Source: Thermoclostridium sp036562185 (lineage in GTDB: Bacteria; Bacillota; Clostridia; DSM-8532). From it: a DNA stretch of 64,000 nt. The notes under the pieces are model-generated. The model had not been told where the DNA came from, did not search any database, and saw only the letters and a program-made list of their open reading frames with translations. The translations under genes and the position numbers were made by a program. The DNA is taken from NCBI GenBank assembly GCA_036562185.1, contig DATCKN010000061.1, forward strand, positions 62,001 through 126,000, read 5' to 3'. Shown piece after piece: positions 36,725 through 46,675 of the stretch; the first letter of the stretch is position 1, and every line of letters begins with the position of its first letter.

Positions 36725-37618
36725 TTATCTCTGCCTTTTTATCGGGTTCAGAATCAATGTGCTTAAAAATATCAGCAGTATTGAAGCAATGATACTAAAA
36801 AGCCCGTTTGCAATCCATGGCTTCATCAGCCTTAATATACCTGTTTCCTGTGCGATGTAACCATCAATATACGAGGCCACGCTCCCCCACAAATTATAAC
36901 CGTAATAACCTGAGCCTGCACTGAAAAAAAACGAAGTAAAACCAAATACAGGCGACGGGAACAGAATAGCTAAAATTTCAAGATAATCCGGGCTATAAGA
37001 AAGCACCGCAGACTCCTTGATGTACATGTGTATAAGATACATGAAAAACGGTCCGAAGGTAATAAGGCCTAAAAAAATGTAATTCGTTATAATGGCCAAA
37101 ATATTTCTTCTGAATAACGTGGAAAAGAATACACCGCTGCTTGCTACAAAAAACGCGGTAAACACATAAAACAACAGTAATTTGGCTATATCAGCAATCC
37201 CAACACCGCCAAAGAAAAATACAACACCCAGCACAGGCATTGAAGATATAAGAAGCAGCATCGTATGAGCAATTGAAATAATAATTTTACCAATAATTAT
37301 TTTCCTGGTCGGGGTTTTTGTTACAAGCATCAGATCCAGGGTTTGCCTTTCACGCTCACCGCTTATCGAGGTAGCCGTTATTGCAGGCACTGCAATAAAA
37401 AGAAGCGCAAACTGGAAAACAATCAGAATATTATATGCATCCACCGCGGATCTGGGATTATAACCGTTTACGTTATATGGATTAAGCATGTTGCTGCCGG
37501 TAAAATACAGAAGCAATATAAGTGCCAGCAGAATTATATAACAACTTATCAGGACAGGTGCTCTCCACCCGCGCAGTTTTGTCTTCAGATCTTTTTGAAG
37601 AACAGGATTAATTCTCAT
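36725..37618 (-). CDS. ABC-2 type transporter permease
   Basis: A 297-residue membrane protein with about six transmembrane helices. The intracellular segment ISGERERQTLDLMLVTKTPT just after the second helix is the ABC-2 permease signature. It pairs with the ATPase encoded just upstream, overlapping it by 11 bases. Substrate unknown; the pair resembles the GldA/GldF type. Confidence 0.9.
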   Translation of the reverse strand: MRINPVLQKDLKTKLRGWRAPVLISCYIILLALILLLYFTGSNMLNPYNVNGYNPRSAVDAYNILIVFQFALLFIAVPAITATSISGERERQTLDLMLVTKTPTRKIIIGKIIISIAHTMLLLISSMPVLGVVFFFGGVGIADIAKLLLFYVFTAFFVASSGVFFSTLFRRNILAIITNYIFLGLITFGPFFMYLIHMYIKESAVLSYSPDYLEILAILFPSPVFGFTSFFFSAGSGYYGYNLWGSVASYIDGYIAQETGILRLMKPWIANGLFSIIASILLIFLSTLILNPIKRQR

Positions 37619-38546
37619 TTTCGTTTCCCCTTTCTGTAAGCTTCATAAAGACAGCTTCCAGTGAACTTTCCACCGGATGGAATGAAATTACGGGTATATC
37701 ATTCTCAACAAGAGTTTTCAGAATCCTGACACAAATATTTTCCCCGCCGTTTACTTTAACTTCCAGAACGCCTGCCACAGAACTTATTTCCCCTACTTCG
37801 GGAATTTCCATAAGAATCTTCACCGCGTTTTCCTCTTTATCTGCAACCTTGATTTTAATTAATCCCGACTGTGACAGCTTTTCTGCAATTTCTGCCACAG
37901 AACCGCTCGCAACCAGCCGCCCGGCATCTATTATACCGATTGATGTACAAAGTTCGGACAACTCAGGAAGGATATGTGAACTAATCAATACTGTCTTTCC
38001 CATTGAACGGAGCTCCTTTAATATTTCCTTCATCTCCACCCTTGCCCTGGGATCAAGGCCTGATGCCGGTTCATCAAGAATCAGAAAGTCAGGATCGTGG
38101 ATAAGGCTTCTTGCAAGACACAGCCTTTGCTTCATTCCTCTTGACAATGTATCCACATAGGCATCCTTCTTTTCCGTAAGGCGAACCAACTCCAACAGCG
38201 AATCGGTTAATTCGCTGCATTTTGAACCGTAAATTCCCTGAAGTCCCGCATAAAACGCCATATATTCCGATACTTTCAAATCATCGTATACTCCAAAGAA
38301 ATCTGGCATATACCCTATACGCTCTTTTACTTTCAAAGGCTCCTTTGAAATATCGATGCCATTGATCAAAACTCTTCCCGATGTGGGCGCCAGAAGCCCT
38401 GCAATAATGCGCATTGTTGTGGTTTTGCCTGCACCGTTCGCACCCACAAAGCCATATATCTCACCTTCGGGGATCTCCATGCAGAGTCTGTCCACAGCCA
38501 ATGTCCCTTTGTATCTTTTTACAAGGTTCTCAACAACCACCATCAT
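37608..38546 (-). CDS. ABC transporter ATP-binding protein
   Basis: A 312-residue ATPase. Walker A is GANGAGKTTTM, the signature is LSRGMKQRLCLA, Walker B is FLILDEPASGLDP, and the switch histidine is in LISSHILPEL. A C-terminal extension of about 80 residues is typical of ABC-2 exporters (GldA/NatA type). It overlaps the upstream gene as ATGA and precedes its permease. Confidence 0.95.
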   Translation of the reverse strand: MMVVVENLVKRYKGTLAVDRLCMEIPEGEIYGFVGANGAGKTTTMRIIAGLLAPTSGRVLINGIDISKEPLKVKERIGYMPDFFGVYDDLKVSEYMAFYAGLQGIYGSKCSELTDSLLELVRLTEKKDAYVDTLSRGMKQRLCLARSLIHDPDFLILDEPASGLDPRARVEMKEILKELRSMGKTVLISSHILPELSELCTSIGIIDAGRLVASGSVAEIAEKLSQSGLIKIKVADKEENAVKILMEIPEVGEISSVAGVLEVKVNGGENICVRILKTLVENDIPVISFHPVESSLEAVFMKLTERGNENEN

Positions 38547-41242
38547 TTGGATACCCCCTTCAAATAAATTTCCGGTATTGTGATTACTTCATCGTAATAA
38601 TAATAAACTTCCTCATCCGGCTGGCCAAGTTCTGTTACGCTGATCTTTACCCGCACTTCATTGCCTGAGCCGATATATTGTGCTGTATTGCCTTTTATTG
38701 TTGTATCAAACAGGTACCCTCCGGTGGTATCGGCTTGTATTTCATCCCATGTTTTGGTCTGTACGTTGTACAGGTAGAATTTATACTTGTTTGATAAAAT
38801 CTTCATTTTCCCGGATGCATCCTGGCTCATTCTGTATTTTGCGCTCAGCGGTACATAGTTTTCCGAACAAATACGCATTTCGCTTACAGCTAAATTACTC
38901 GGCAATACAAATTCGAATTCCAAATCCCCCAGACCGCGTATCATCAGGCTGTTGTCAGTTTCATACCATGCAATGTCATTTTCCTGGTACATGCTGGGGA
39001 TTACTATTCCTGCAGGTATTTCAATTTCCTGCCCCGGCTCAAAACTAAGGGCAGATTCCATTGCAAACACATTTTTGTTATACTTCTGCGGTTCTTTTTC
39101 ATTTACTGTCAAGCCATAGTCAAATTCCTGCTCATTAATTGCCAGCAAAGTAAATGCCGTTCTTCCTCTGTTATTACTGAAGAACCGATATAAATAGCTC
39201 TCAACAAGCCTGCGTTTCTGGTTCAATTCCCTGAAATTCTCAGGATATTCCTTCGGTGTATTATACCAGTTTTTGCCATACATTGCATCAAGATATTCCT
39301 CAGGCAGTTTATATACATCATCACTGTCAAAAGGTATGTCCAAAGTAGCAGAATCACCTGCAACAATGTCCCCGATACGGATAATATTATTGCCAATAAT
39401 AATTACAGCGTCAAGCAAGTCATAAGGTGTGGAATTTTCAATGATGCCTTTAAGCTTTCCGTCCTTTATTGTTATATTGTTAAGGATATTTCCATCGAAC
39501 GGGATGGTTTTCTGCGCATAAAGCACCTTCGGGGTCCACAGCGCAACATCATATTGCTCCAGTTTGTTCCGATTCCCCGTTGTGTATTTTGCAACAACTT
39601 TACCTTCGGGTTCTGCTCCCCCATAAATCCGATAATAATTATCCTGATTGGTGAAAGGCAACTGGATGCCGTTATCGTTGTCATACTCTATGGTTAAAGT
39701 ACCACGGCGGTTATTGAAAATTCCTATCGCAGATGATACATTAGCTTCATTTGAACCAGGCACAATTTCAACCAGCGAAGCGGTATTCACAATTGCAGTA
39801 TTATATCTGGTTTTAAATCCGAAAAAGTACATGCTTGAAAGAAACAAAACAGACAGTGCGGGAATCAATACCCATGCCAGGTCCCTCCTGTCAAGAATTT
39901 TTAGGACAATGTACAGAACCGGTCCCGCAAGCAGGATATATACACCCAGAATAATGAACATTAACATGAAAGGAGGTACCTTGTCAAACGGAACGTTAGT
40001 TGCAAGATCTTGCAATTCCGAGCCCTTTCCTGCATATTTCCTGTAATATCCATTGATGTACTCATAAAATCTCTCATTAATGCCCTTACTAGCATATCTG
40101 AAAATATTTTCCATAAAAGCGGTTTTTGAATGCCATGAAGTGAATGGCTCAATGGTCGGATCAAATGTCAGAACAACAATGGTTCCGTTATCCTTCCCGT
40201 ATTTTATTGCAATGGGATTATTCATGTCTCCTGCAATAACATAATTGCCATAAATAAAGCTTTGATTTACGTAATCGAAATCGCTGTCACCGTTTCTCTG
40301 TATGTATTCAAAACCGAGATTACCTTTTGCCAGTTTCAGATTTACACCCTCGGCTTCCCTGCCAGTAAATTTTTCAAGAACCTCTGCGGTTTGAACATCT
40401 TCGATTCCTGTTATCGAAAACGGTTTAAGGCTGTCAGGCAGGCCATGATATACCTTCTGCCATGAAATTCCGGTGCCTGTAACTAAAAGACCGCCTGTTT
40501 CAACCCAGTCTTCAAGAACCGAAATCTGTGCATTATTTAACAAAGATGTATCATATTTGCTGATAATAAGAATATCAAAGCCTTCCATTACTTCGTTCAT
40601 TTCCGGAAAGGTGTTTCTGTCCAGCGGAACCACAACAGCTTCATATTTCTGTAAATAATCATCCTGTATTGGAATAATAGAGCTGCTTATTGACGGCTTT
40701 ATCTGACCGGATGCTATCATAAGTTTCAGTTTCTCTGCTGCATCACTGCCAAGTGCTACAGGAACTGTATTTCCGTTTAGCCAGTTAAAAGCCTCACTGT
40801 CTTCCGACAAAACACCAATCAGCACAATATTGGGCGGAAGCAGTCTTTTAAAAGTATATGCCGCTTTGGCCTGCACCTTTTTATTTTCGGTCAGCCGAAT
40901 TTCAATTCCTCTTTTTGCAGTTACAACAGGAATTTCGAAATGTATCTCCTGCTCGTTACCTGCAATAAGTTCAACAGGCTTTGAAATAATTACCTTACTT
41001 TCCTGGTCTGAATATACTTCAATTTCAATTTCACCTGATATACTCCTGTTTAATGAGCGGATTTTAACAGTTACAGGAGACCAGGCACCGAGTTTTGCAA
41101 TTCCGCCAAACCCACCCTCAGCCTCAATGACAATATCTTCCCGCGCAGGCTCGGCAAAAACTTCTGCCGTTTGTGACAAAAAGACAGCAGAAATACTCAT
41201 TAAAAATACAAGAGTTAAACATATGCTTTTTCTCTTTCGCAA
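38543..41242 (-). CDS. large exported membrane-anchored protein, first gene of the MoxR/ABC operon
   Basis: An 899-residue protein with a signal peptide (MRKRKSICLTLVFLMS...) and a beta-rich extracytoplasmic part. An amidotransferase-like block (DWVETGGLLVTGTG) lies near residue 250. Two transmembrane helices (about 420-440, 455-475) are followed by a second extracytoplasmic part of about 400 residues. No catalytic motif was recognised. TTG at 41242, eight bases after AAGGAG, is preferred to GTG at 41251, which overlaps that site. It may be the envelope component served by the ABC and MoxR parts. Confidence 0.75.
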   Translation of the reverse strand: MRKRKSICLTLVFLMSISAVFLSQTAEVFAEPAREDIVIEAEGGFGGIAKLGAWSPVTVKIRSLNRSISGEIEIEVYSDQESKVIISKPVELIAGNEQEIHFEIPVVTAKRGIEIRLTENKKVQAKAAYTFKRLLPPNIVLIGVLSEDSEAFNWLNGNTVPVALGSDAAEKLKLMIASGQIKPSISSSIIPIQDDYLQKYEAVVVPLDRNTFPEMNEVMEGFDILIISKYDTSLLNNAQISVLEDWVETGGLLVTGTGISWQKVYHGLPDSLKPFSITGIEDVQTAEVLEKFTGREAEGVNLKLAKGNLGFEYIQRNGDSDFDYVNQSFIYGNYVIAGDMNNPIAIKYGKDNGTIVVLTFDPTIEPFTSWHSKTAFMENIFRYASKGINERFYEYINGYYRKYAGKGSELQDLATNVPFDKVPPFMLMFIILGVYILLAGPVLYIVLKILDRRDLAWVLIPALSVLFLSSMYFFGFKTRYNTAIVNTASLVEIVPGSNEANVSSAIGIFNNRRGTLTIEYDNDNGIQLPFTNQDNYYRIYGGAEPEGKVVAKYTTGNRNKLEQYDVALWTPKVLYAQKTIPFDGNILNNITIKDGKLKGIIENSTPYDLLDAVIIIGNNIIRIGDIVAGDSATLDIPFDSDDVYKLPEEYLDAMYGKNWYNTPKEYPENFRELNQKRRLVESYLYRFFSNNRGRTAFTLLAINEQEFDYGLTVNEKEPQKYNKNVFAMESALSFEPGQEIEIPAGIVIPSMYQENDIAWYETDNSLMIRGLGDLEFEFVLPSNLAVSEMRICSENYVPLSAKYRMSQDASGKMKILSNKYKFYLYNVQTKTWDEIQADTTGGYLFDTTIKGNTAQYIGSGNEVRVKISVTELGQPDEEVYYYYDEVITIPEIYLKGVSK

Positions 41243-41367
41243 GGCTAACACTCCTTAATTAAAAGCTATTAAACCGGACCATAAAATTTTTTTATTACAC
41301 CTCTATATAGGACGATCAATAATAAAAAAAGTTTCAAAAATACAAAACATTTACTTTTAATGTTAAA

Positions 41368-42474
41368 TTATAAAACTTCAATTCGATACTTTCCGCCCGG
41401 ATCACGTTTTATAAGACCTTTCATCTCGAGGCTTAACAGAATGCTATGGAGCAGGGGCATATTAATTGAAAGTTTCTTTTGAATTTCGTCTATATAAAGC
41501 GATTCAAAAGAGAGAAGCTCGAAAACATCCTTTTCATCATTATCAAGGCTGCTGTTTATTTTGCTGTTGTTTTCAAAATGTACATTTTTGGTATTAAAGT
41601 TTTTATACCAGTGTAATTCATCAAGTATATCCTGAACAGACGTTACTAGTTTTGCCCCGTCCTGAATCAGCTTATTTGTACCTTTGCTGTTAATGCTTAT
41701 TACGTTTCCCGGCAGTGCATATACATCCCTTCCCTGCTCGAGGGCTAACTGTGCTGTTATCAGCGAGCCGCTTTTCTCACCTGCTTCAACAACCAGAACA
41801 CCAACTGACATTCCGCTGACAATTCTGTTCCTTACCGGAAAGTGATGAGGTGCAGGCTCAACACCCGGCGGGTATTCTGATATTACCGCGCCATATTCTA
41901 TAATCTGTTCCATCAGCTTTTTGTTTTCGGGCGGGTAAACCAGGTCAATGCCACATCCCAGAACGGCAATCGTCCTGCCTTTAACAGATAATGCCCCAAC
42001 ATGTGCGGCTGTGTCTATTCCCCTGGCCATACCGCTTATTACGCAAATATTAGACTGCGCAAGTTCGCCCGAAATCTTTTTTGCTACGGTAATTCCATAA
42101 CCTGAAGCCCTTCTTGACCCGACAACTGCAATTGACAATTCGTCTGCATAAAGTTTCCCCTTGACATAAAGGCATACGGGAGGATCGCAGATATTCTTCA
42201 GAAGCTCAGGGTAAGTACTGCTGTTCAGAGTAATGACATTTATATTTTTTTTGTCTATTTCCTCAATCGTTCTGTCCACCGTGTCCCTGTATTCTTTCGA
42301 TAAAACAGCGGTTATATTGTCACGGTTCAGTACGCCTGTTTTTGCCAGTTCAATGGCATCAGCTTTATAGATTTCTGCAGGGCTGTTGAAAAGCCTTAAA
42401 AGCTCTGCTTTTTTTCTTGTTGTAATGCCTTTCAGATTTGCAAACCAAATCCATTCTTTCAGGTCCGGGTTCAT
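41368..42474 (-). CDS. dprA: DNA-processing protein DprA/Smf
   Basis: A 368-residue protein with the Rossmann-like DprA domain: VVGSRRASGYG, SGMARGIDTAAHVGAL, ELVYPPENKKL-type segment DLVYPPENKKL, and VVEAGEKSGSLITAQLALEQG. A C-terminal winged helix (DEIQKKLSINMPLLHSILL) follows. DprA loads RecA on incoming single-stranded DNA during transformation. The ATG follows AGGAGG by five bases and lies nine bases after the yifB stop. Confidence 0.95.
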   Translation of the reverse strand: MNPDLKEWIWFANLKGITTRKKAELLRLFNSPAEIYKADAIELAKTGVLNRDNITAVLSKEYRDTVDRTIEEIDKKNINVITLNSSTYPELLKNICDPPVCLYVKGKLYADELSIAVVGSRRASGYGITVAKKISGELAQSNICVISGMARGIDTAAHVGALSVKGRTIAVLGCGIDLVYPPENKKLMEQIIEYGAVISEYPPGVEPAPHHFPVRNRIVSGMSVGVLVVEAGEKSGSLITAQLALEQGRDVYALPGNVISINSKGTNKLIQDGAKLVTSVQDILDELHWYKNFNTKNVHFENNSKINSSLDNDEKDVFELLSFESLYIDEIQKKLSINMPLLHSILLSLEMKGLIKRDPGGKYRIEVL

Positions 42475-42483
42475 GCCATCCTC

Positions 42484-44016
42484 CTACATAAAAAGGTTTC
42501 GGTCCAGTATCCTGTACTGTATGGCCTCTGAAATATGTACGGTATTGATATTTTCAGCTCCTTCCAGATCAGCTATGGTTCTTGCCACCTTGAGTATCTT
42601 GTTATGTGAGCGGGCTGTAAGCCCCAACGCAGAAAAAGCATCCCTGAGCAGTTCCGATTCTGCTTTTCCCAGCATGCAGTATTTCCTGACCATTGGTGAA
42701 GTCATCTGGGCATTGCAGTAGATTCCGGTCTGTGAAAAACGCTTTCGCTGGATGTCTCTTGCTTTATTGACTCTTTTGCGTATTTCCCCCGAAGGCTCGG
42801 AAGCTGTTTCTGACTCCAGTTCGCTGTATTTCAGTGTAGGTACGTCAACCTGGATATCTATTCTGTCAAGCAATGGCCCTGACAACCTTCCCAAATAAGC
42901 TTTCACTTCGGGCTGCGTACATGTGCATTCCCTTGTCTCATCAAGATAAAACCCGCATCTGCACGGGTTTGCAGCAGCAATCAATGTTGTCCTGCAAGGA
43001 TACGTAATGGAACCGTTTATCCTTGATATATGAACAAAACCATCCTCAAGGGGCTGCCTTAACACTTCAAGGGCATTTTTACCAAACTCGGGCAGCTCAT
43101 CAAGGAACAGAACACCCAAATGTGCCAGGCTGACCTCACCGGGTTTTGGAATTCTTCCCCCGCCAACAAGCGAAATTGCGCTGATTGTATGATGAGGCGC
43201 ACGGAAAGGCCTTTTTGTAACAAGAGCCGAGTCAGGCGGCAAAAGCCCGGCTACACTGTATATTTTAGTTATTTCAAGGGCTTCTTCAAAGGACAAATCG
43301 GGCAGTATTGACGGCATCCGTCTTGCAAGCATTGTTTTTCCTGAGCCCGGGCTCCCTATCATTAGAAGATTGTGCCCGCCCGCCGCTGCTACTTCCAATG
43401 CCCGTTTAACATGTTCCTGTCCTTTCACATCGGCGAAATCGGGCTGGTCTGTATTATCCTCATCCGAAAAGATATTATAGTTGCTTTCAACAGGCTGTAA
43501 AATGTTCCTGCCGTTGAAATGCTCCACCAGTTCGGAAAGCTTTGCAACGGGTATAACTTTTATGCCTTTTACCACAGATGCCTCTTTTGCATTTTCATAA
43601 GGTGTAAATATTGATTCAAATCCTTTTTCCTTTGCCGTTATTGCCTTTGGCAGAACGCCGTACACAGGGCGCAGTTTTCCTTCCAAAGAAAGCTCGCCTA
43701 ATATGACGCAGTTTGAAAGCGCACCTGGCGGAATAACTCCAATCGCGGCAAGAATTCCTGCCGCCATGGGCAAATCATAGGATGTTCCTTCTTTTTTCAT
43801 GTCTGCCGGAGCAAGATTTATCGTTATCCTGCGTGAAGGGAATTCAAAGCCTGAATTTCTTATTGCAGCACGTACCCGCTCTTTTGCTTCCTTAACCGCG
43901 GCATCCCCCAATCCAACTATCTCAAACGCCGGCAACCCTTTGCTTATATCGGTTTCCACAGAAACCATATATCCACTTATACCCAACAATCCACATGTGT
44001 TTACAATGCTTAACAT
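42484..44016 (-). CDS. comM: YifB/ComM family Mg-chelatase-like AAA+ ATPase
   Basis: A 510-residue protein. The N-terminal ChlI/Lon-like domain (about residues 1-170, with GLPAFEIVGLGDAAVKEAKE) is followed by the AAA+ core with Walker A MIGSPGSGKTMLARRMP and Walker B LGVLFLDELPEF. The C-terminal helical part has ARSHNKILKVARTIADLEG. ComM-type helicases promote branch migration during natural transformation. The gene is directly upstream of dprA, a common pairing. Confidence 0.94.
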   Translation of the reverse strand: MLSIVNTCGLLGISGYMVSVETDISKGLPAFEIVGLGDAAVKEAKERVRAAIRNSGFEFPSRRITINLAPADMKKEGTSYDLPMAAGILAAIGVIPPGALSNCVILGELSLEGKLRPVYGVLPKAITAKEKGFESIFTPYENAKEASVVKGIKVIPVAKLSELVEHFNGRNILQPVESNYNIFSDEDNTDQPDFADVKGQEHVKRALEVAAAGGHNLLMIGSPGSGKTMLARRMPSILPDLSFEEALEITKIYSVAGLLPPDSALVTKRPFRAPHHTISAISLVGGGRIPKPGEVSLAHLGVLFLDELPEFGKNALEVLRQPLEDGFVHISRINGSITYPCRTTLIAAANPCRCGFYLDETRECTCTQPEVKAYLGRLSGPLLDRIDIQVDVPTLKYSELESETASEPSGEIRKRVNKARDIQRKRFSQTGIYCNAQMTSPMVRKYCMLGKAESELLRDAFSALGLTARSHNKILKVARTIADLEGAENINTVHISEAIQYRILDRNLFM

Positions 44017-44426
44017 ACCATTGACCTTTTACAACAATATAAAAAAACAATAGCGCAAGAAAAAAAATTATGTTTTGAATTATTATTAATAATTAATAAG
44101 CAAACTAAGACAAATTTTATCAGCATTTCCTTTTATGAACTATTATATTGTTTTTATTGGTATAATTCAACATTTAAAGGAAAATATTGCATGAATAATG
44201 CTTTAAATTATTTCATTTTCATTATCATATCAGCTTTTCCATAATCCATGTATACATAAATATGCCAACACTTTAAACCAAATATTTATATAATTCATTA
44301 AAAAGTATATTTCCTGTGAAAAAATATTTTTGTTGTAAATATGATAATATTTGGGTATATTATAATTAACAGAAAATACCACGTGTTGGCGGTTATACCA
44401 GCAAGCTGAAATAAGAGGTGCATTAA
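44017..44426. other. AT-rich divergent intergenic region
   Basis: It separates yifB from the SGNH hydrolase gene. TATAAT is present at 44161-44166 and 44361-44366 on the plus strand, without convincing -35 elements. A 17-codon hydrophobic micro-frame (44191-44244) has AAAGGA upstream of its ATG but may be chance. Confidence 0.4.
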
Positions 44427-45173
44427 ATGTCAGTAATACTTGGGCAGGAGCCGGTTAAAATAATTGTATCGGGAGACTCCATTTCAAAGGGAGTCGTGTA
44501 TGATGAGGATAAAAAGAAATATACCATTCTTGAAGAAAACTATGTTGAGCTTCTCCGTGGCAAACTGAACGGTATTGTTCACAATGCTTCACGTTTCGGA
44601 AGCACGCTTATCAAGGGTATTCAAAAACTTAAGAGCAGCATTTTCAATGACAGGCCAGATATAGTACTTATTGAATACGGCGGTAATGATTGCGATTTTA
44701 ACTGGGATGAAATTGCAAAAAACCCCGATGCCGTCCATTTGCCGAAAACGGATTTTCAAATCTTTGAAAAGACTCTCCTTGAAGCAATTGACTTTGTAAG
44801 AAAAAACAAAAGCATTCCTGTATTGATGAATCTTCCTCCTTTGAATGCAGACAGGTATTTTAACTGGATCAGCAAGAACAATCCTGTTGCTAAGGAAAAC
44901 ATCCTGAAGTGGTTGGGAAGCGTCACAAAAATATACTGGTGGCAGGAGCGTTATAATTCTGTTATACAAAAAATCGCTGAAGAATCAGAAACCGTTTGCA
45001 TAGATATACGTGAAGCTTTTCTCAGGTTTCCCGACTTTACAACGCTTTTATGCATAGACGGAATCCACCCGAACAAGGATGGGCATATAGTTATTGCCAA
45101 TAAAATATTCGAATATATAAAAGACAGATATAATTTCCTGTTGAAGAACCATTTAACACCCATTCAGGAATAA
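44427..45173 (+). CDS. SGNH/GDSL-type esterase
   Basis: A 248-residue hydrolase without a signal peptide. The nucleophile block is IVSGDSISKG, the oxyanion residues are in ASRFGS and EYGGNDCD, and the Asp/His pair is in CIDGIHPNKDGH. This is a complete SGNH set. Members deacylate sugars, lipids or peptidoglycan-linked groups; the substrate is not predictable. The ATG follows AAGAGGTG. It is divergent from yifB and convergent with the gerK operon. Confidence 0.9.
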   Translation: MSVILGQEPVKIIVSGDSISKGVVYDEDKKKYTILEENYVELLRGKLNGIVHNASRFGSTLIKGIQKLKSSIFNDRPDIVLIEYGGNDCDFNWDEIAKNPDAVHLPKTDFQIFEKTLLEAIDFVRKNKSIPVLMNLPPLNADRYFNWISKNNPVAKENILKWLGSVTKIYWWQERYNSVIQKIAEESETVCIDIREAFLRFPDFTTLLCIDGIHPNKDGHIVIANKIFEYIKDRYNFLLKNHLTPIQE

Positions 45174-45196
45174 TGCCTCAGACTGAAAATATTGAA

Positions 45197-45370
45197 CTAT
45201 TTTCTCAGCCACAAAAGGTACAAGGGGAATGCGACGCATATAATAGCCAGAATGATGAGTGCAATTCCCCCTTTTTTATTGACCTTCATTGTCCAGATGG
45301 CATAACTCATTGTATAAATGCCGGCCCACAACAGTATTAATAAAATTAATATCACAATTAGCGTATTCAA
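45197..45370 (-). CDS. small two-helix membrane protein at the end of the gerK operon
   Basis: A 57-residue protein with two hydrophobic segments (TLIVILILLILLWAGIYTMS and GIALIIALIICV-like residues 35-54) joined by TMKVNKKG. The start is a TTG directly after the gerKC stop, with AGGGGAT seven bases upstream inside the gerKC 3' end. Position and spacing suggest it belongs to the germination operon. Its function is unknown. Confidence 0.65.
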   Translation of the reverse strand: MNTLIVILILLILLWAGIYTMSYAIWTMKVNKKGGIALIILAIICVAFPLYLLWLRK

Positions 45371-46675
45371 TTATTTATCCCCTTTCGAATGGATTATGGG
45401 TACCTGTTTCACCATAATACCCGAGCGCCGGATTTTAACATTTACTTCTACAATGAAATCAGCCTTTTCATACTTTTCGGGCCAGTTGAATTTGATCCAG
45501 TCCTCCCAAAGTAAAAATGTTCTTTTTACGTATTTCCCGACAGAGCAAATATCGCTTTTAAATTCGTCCCGTGTTTTCTCAAGAAATGAAACAACATTAT
45601 CCTTAATATATTCAGATGCATAATTTTCAAGTTTTTTCAGGCCTTCACCCGTTGAATAATCGTTCTTGCCGGTTATTGCCATGATATCGCCTTCCAGCGA
45701 TACCTTAACATTTATAACCGGTTTGTCTTCTTTCAGCTTTACATTTATTTGAGGTTTCCTCGCCTGCCCCAGCCTTAATGAAACATACTCACCGCTTTCG
45801 GCAGTACTTTTCTCCTTGCTGCCAGGATCAGGCAATGTATAAAAAATCTCGCCCAACTTACCCGAAACCATAAGATAATAAAAGGTTTCAAGACCTGTCA
45901 GTTCTCCCACCATTTTATCGGCCTTAAAAACGGCTGAACCCATTTGCCTTATTTTATTTTCGTAAACAACAGGCACATTTTCGGCTTTATAATCCCCTTC
46001 CAGGACTTCCTTGCCATGGCTTTCCAATTTTTGAAACACTTCATTCAGATCTTTGGTTTCCTGGATTTGAGAGACATCCAGCAAAATAGCAACCGTCTCC
46101 TCGCATGTGCTCTCCATTTTCGAATAAAACTCCTCTATCGTACTGCCGTTTGAAAAACCGGTATACTTAAAAGACTCCATTATCAGTTCAAAATGTTTTG
46201 ACGGATTGAATTCAAGAACTGGTTTGCTTGATTTCAGAAATTCTTCGGCACCGCCTTTTGTTATGCCTATATAGGTATCGGGTCTGAATTCCCTGTACCT
46301 TATAAAGGTATTGATAAACTTTTCTATTCCCTGTTCTGCCAGTTCCTGTGATATAACAATAACCTTTGCATGGGTAAAGTTAACCCGCTTGCTGATAAGC
46401 GAATTTATAACGTTAATCCCACCAAGTATTGTAGGTGCCGCAACGGTTATAACATTTGTTGCATTGTCTATCTCTCCCGGTTCGGGACCAACACCAACCG
46501 CAATAGGCACCGCCAGCAGCAATGTTATAACCAGGTTGCCGTCTGATCCGTTATCCAAACCCAAGGCAACAACATAAGCCATGTCATCCGGTTCATAGGC
46601 ATCAAAGCAGCCGCTTAAAAACAGCACCGATATGATTATTATAAAAACAAGAATTTTTTTCGCATGCTCAATCAT
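45371..46675 (-). CDS. gerKC: Ger(x)C family spore germination lipoprotein
   Basis: A 434-residue lipoprotein, the C subunit of a GerA-type nutrient receptor in the spore inner membrane. The signal peptide ends in FLSGC with the lipidation cysteine near residue 23. Family segments include VVALGLDN, ISQELAEQGIEKFINTFIRY and the late FKSDICSVGKYVKR. Its start overlaps the gerKB stop by eight bases. Confidence 0.92.
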   Translation of the reverse strand: MIEHAKKILVFIIIISVLFLSGCFDAYEPDDMAYVVALGLDNGSDGNLVITLLLAVPIAVGVGPEPGEIDNATNVITVAAPTILGGINVINSLISKRVNFTHAKVIVISQELAEQGIEKFINTFIRYREFRPDTYIGITKGGAEEFLKSSKPVLEFNPSKHFELIMESFKYTGFSNGSTIEEFYSKMESTCEETVAILLDVSQIQETKDLNEVFQKLESHGKEVLEGDYKAENVPVVYENKIRQMGSAVFKADKMVGELTGLETFYYLMVSGKLGEIFYTLPDPGSKEKSTAESGEYVSLRLGQARKPQINVKLKEDKPVINVKVSLEGDIMAITGKNDYSTGEGLKKLENYASEYIKDNVVSFLEKTRDEFKSDICSVGKYVKRTFLLWEDWIKFNWPEKYEKADFIVEVNVKIRRSGIMVKQVPIIHSKGDK

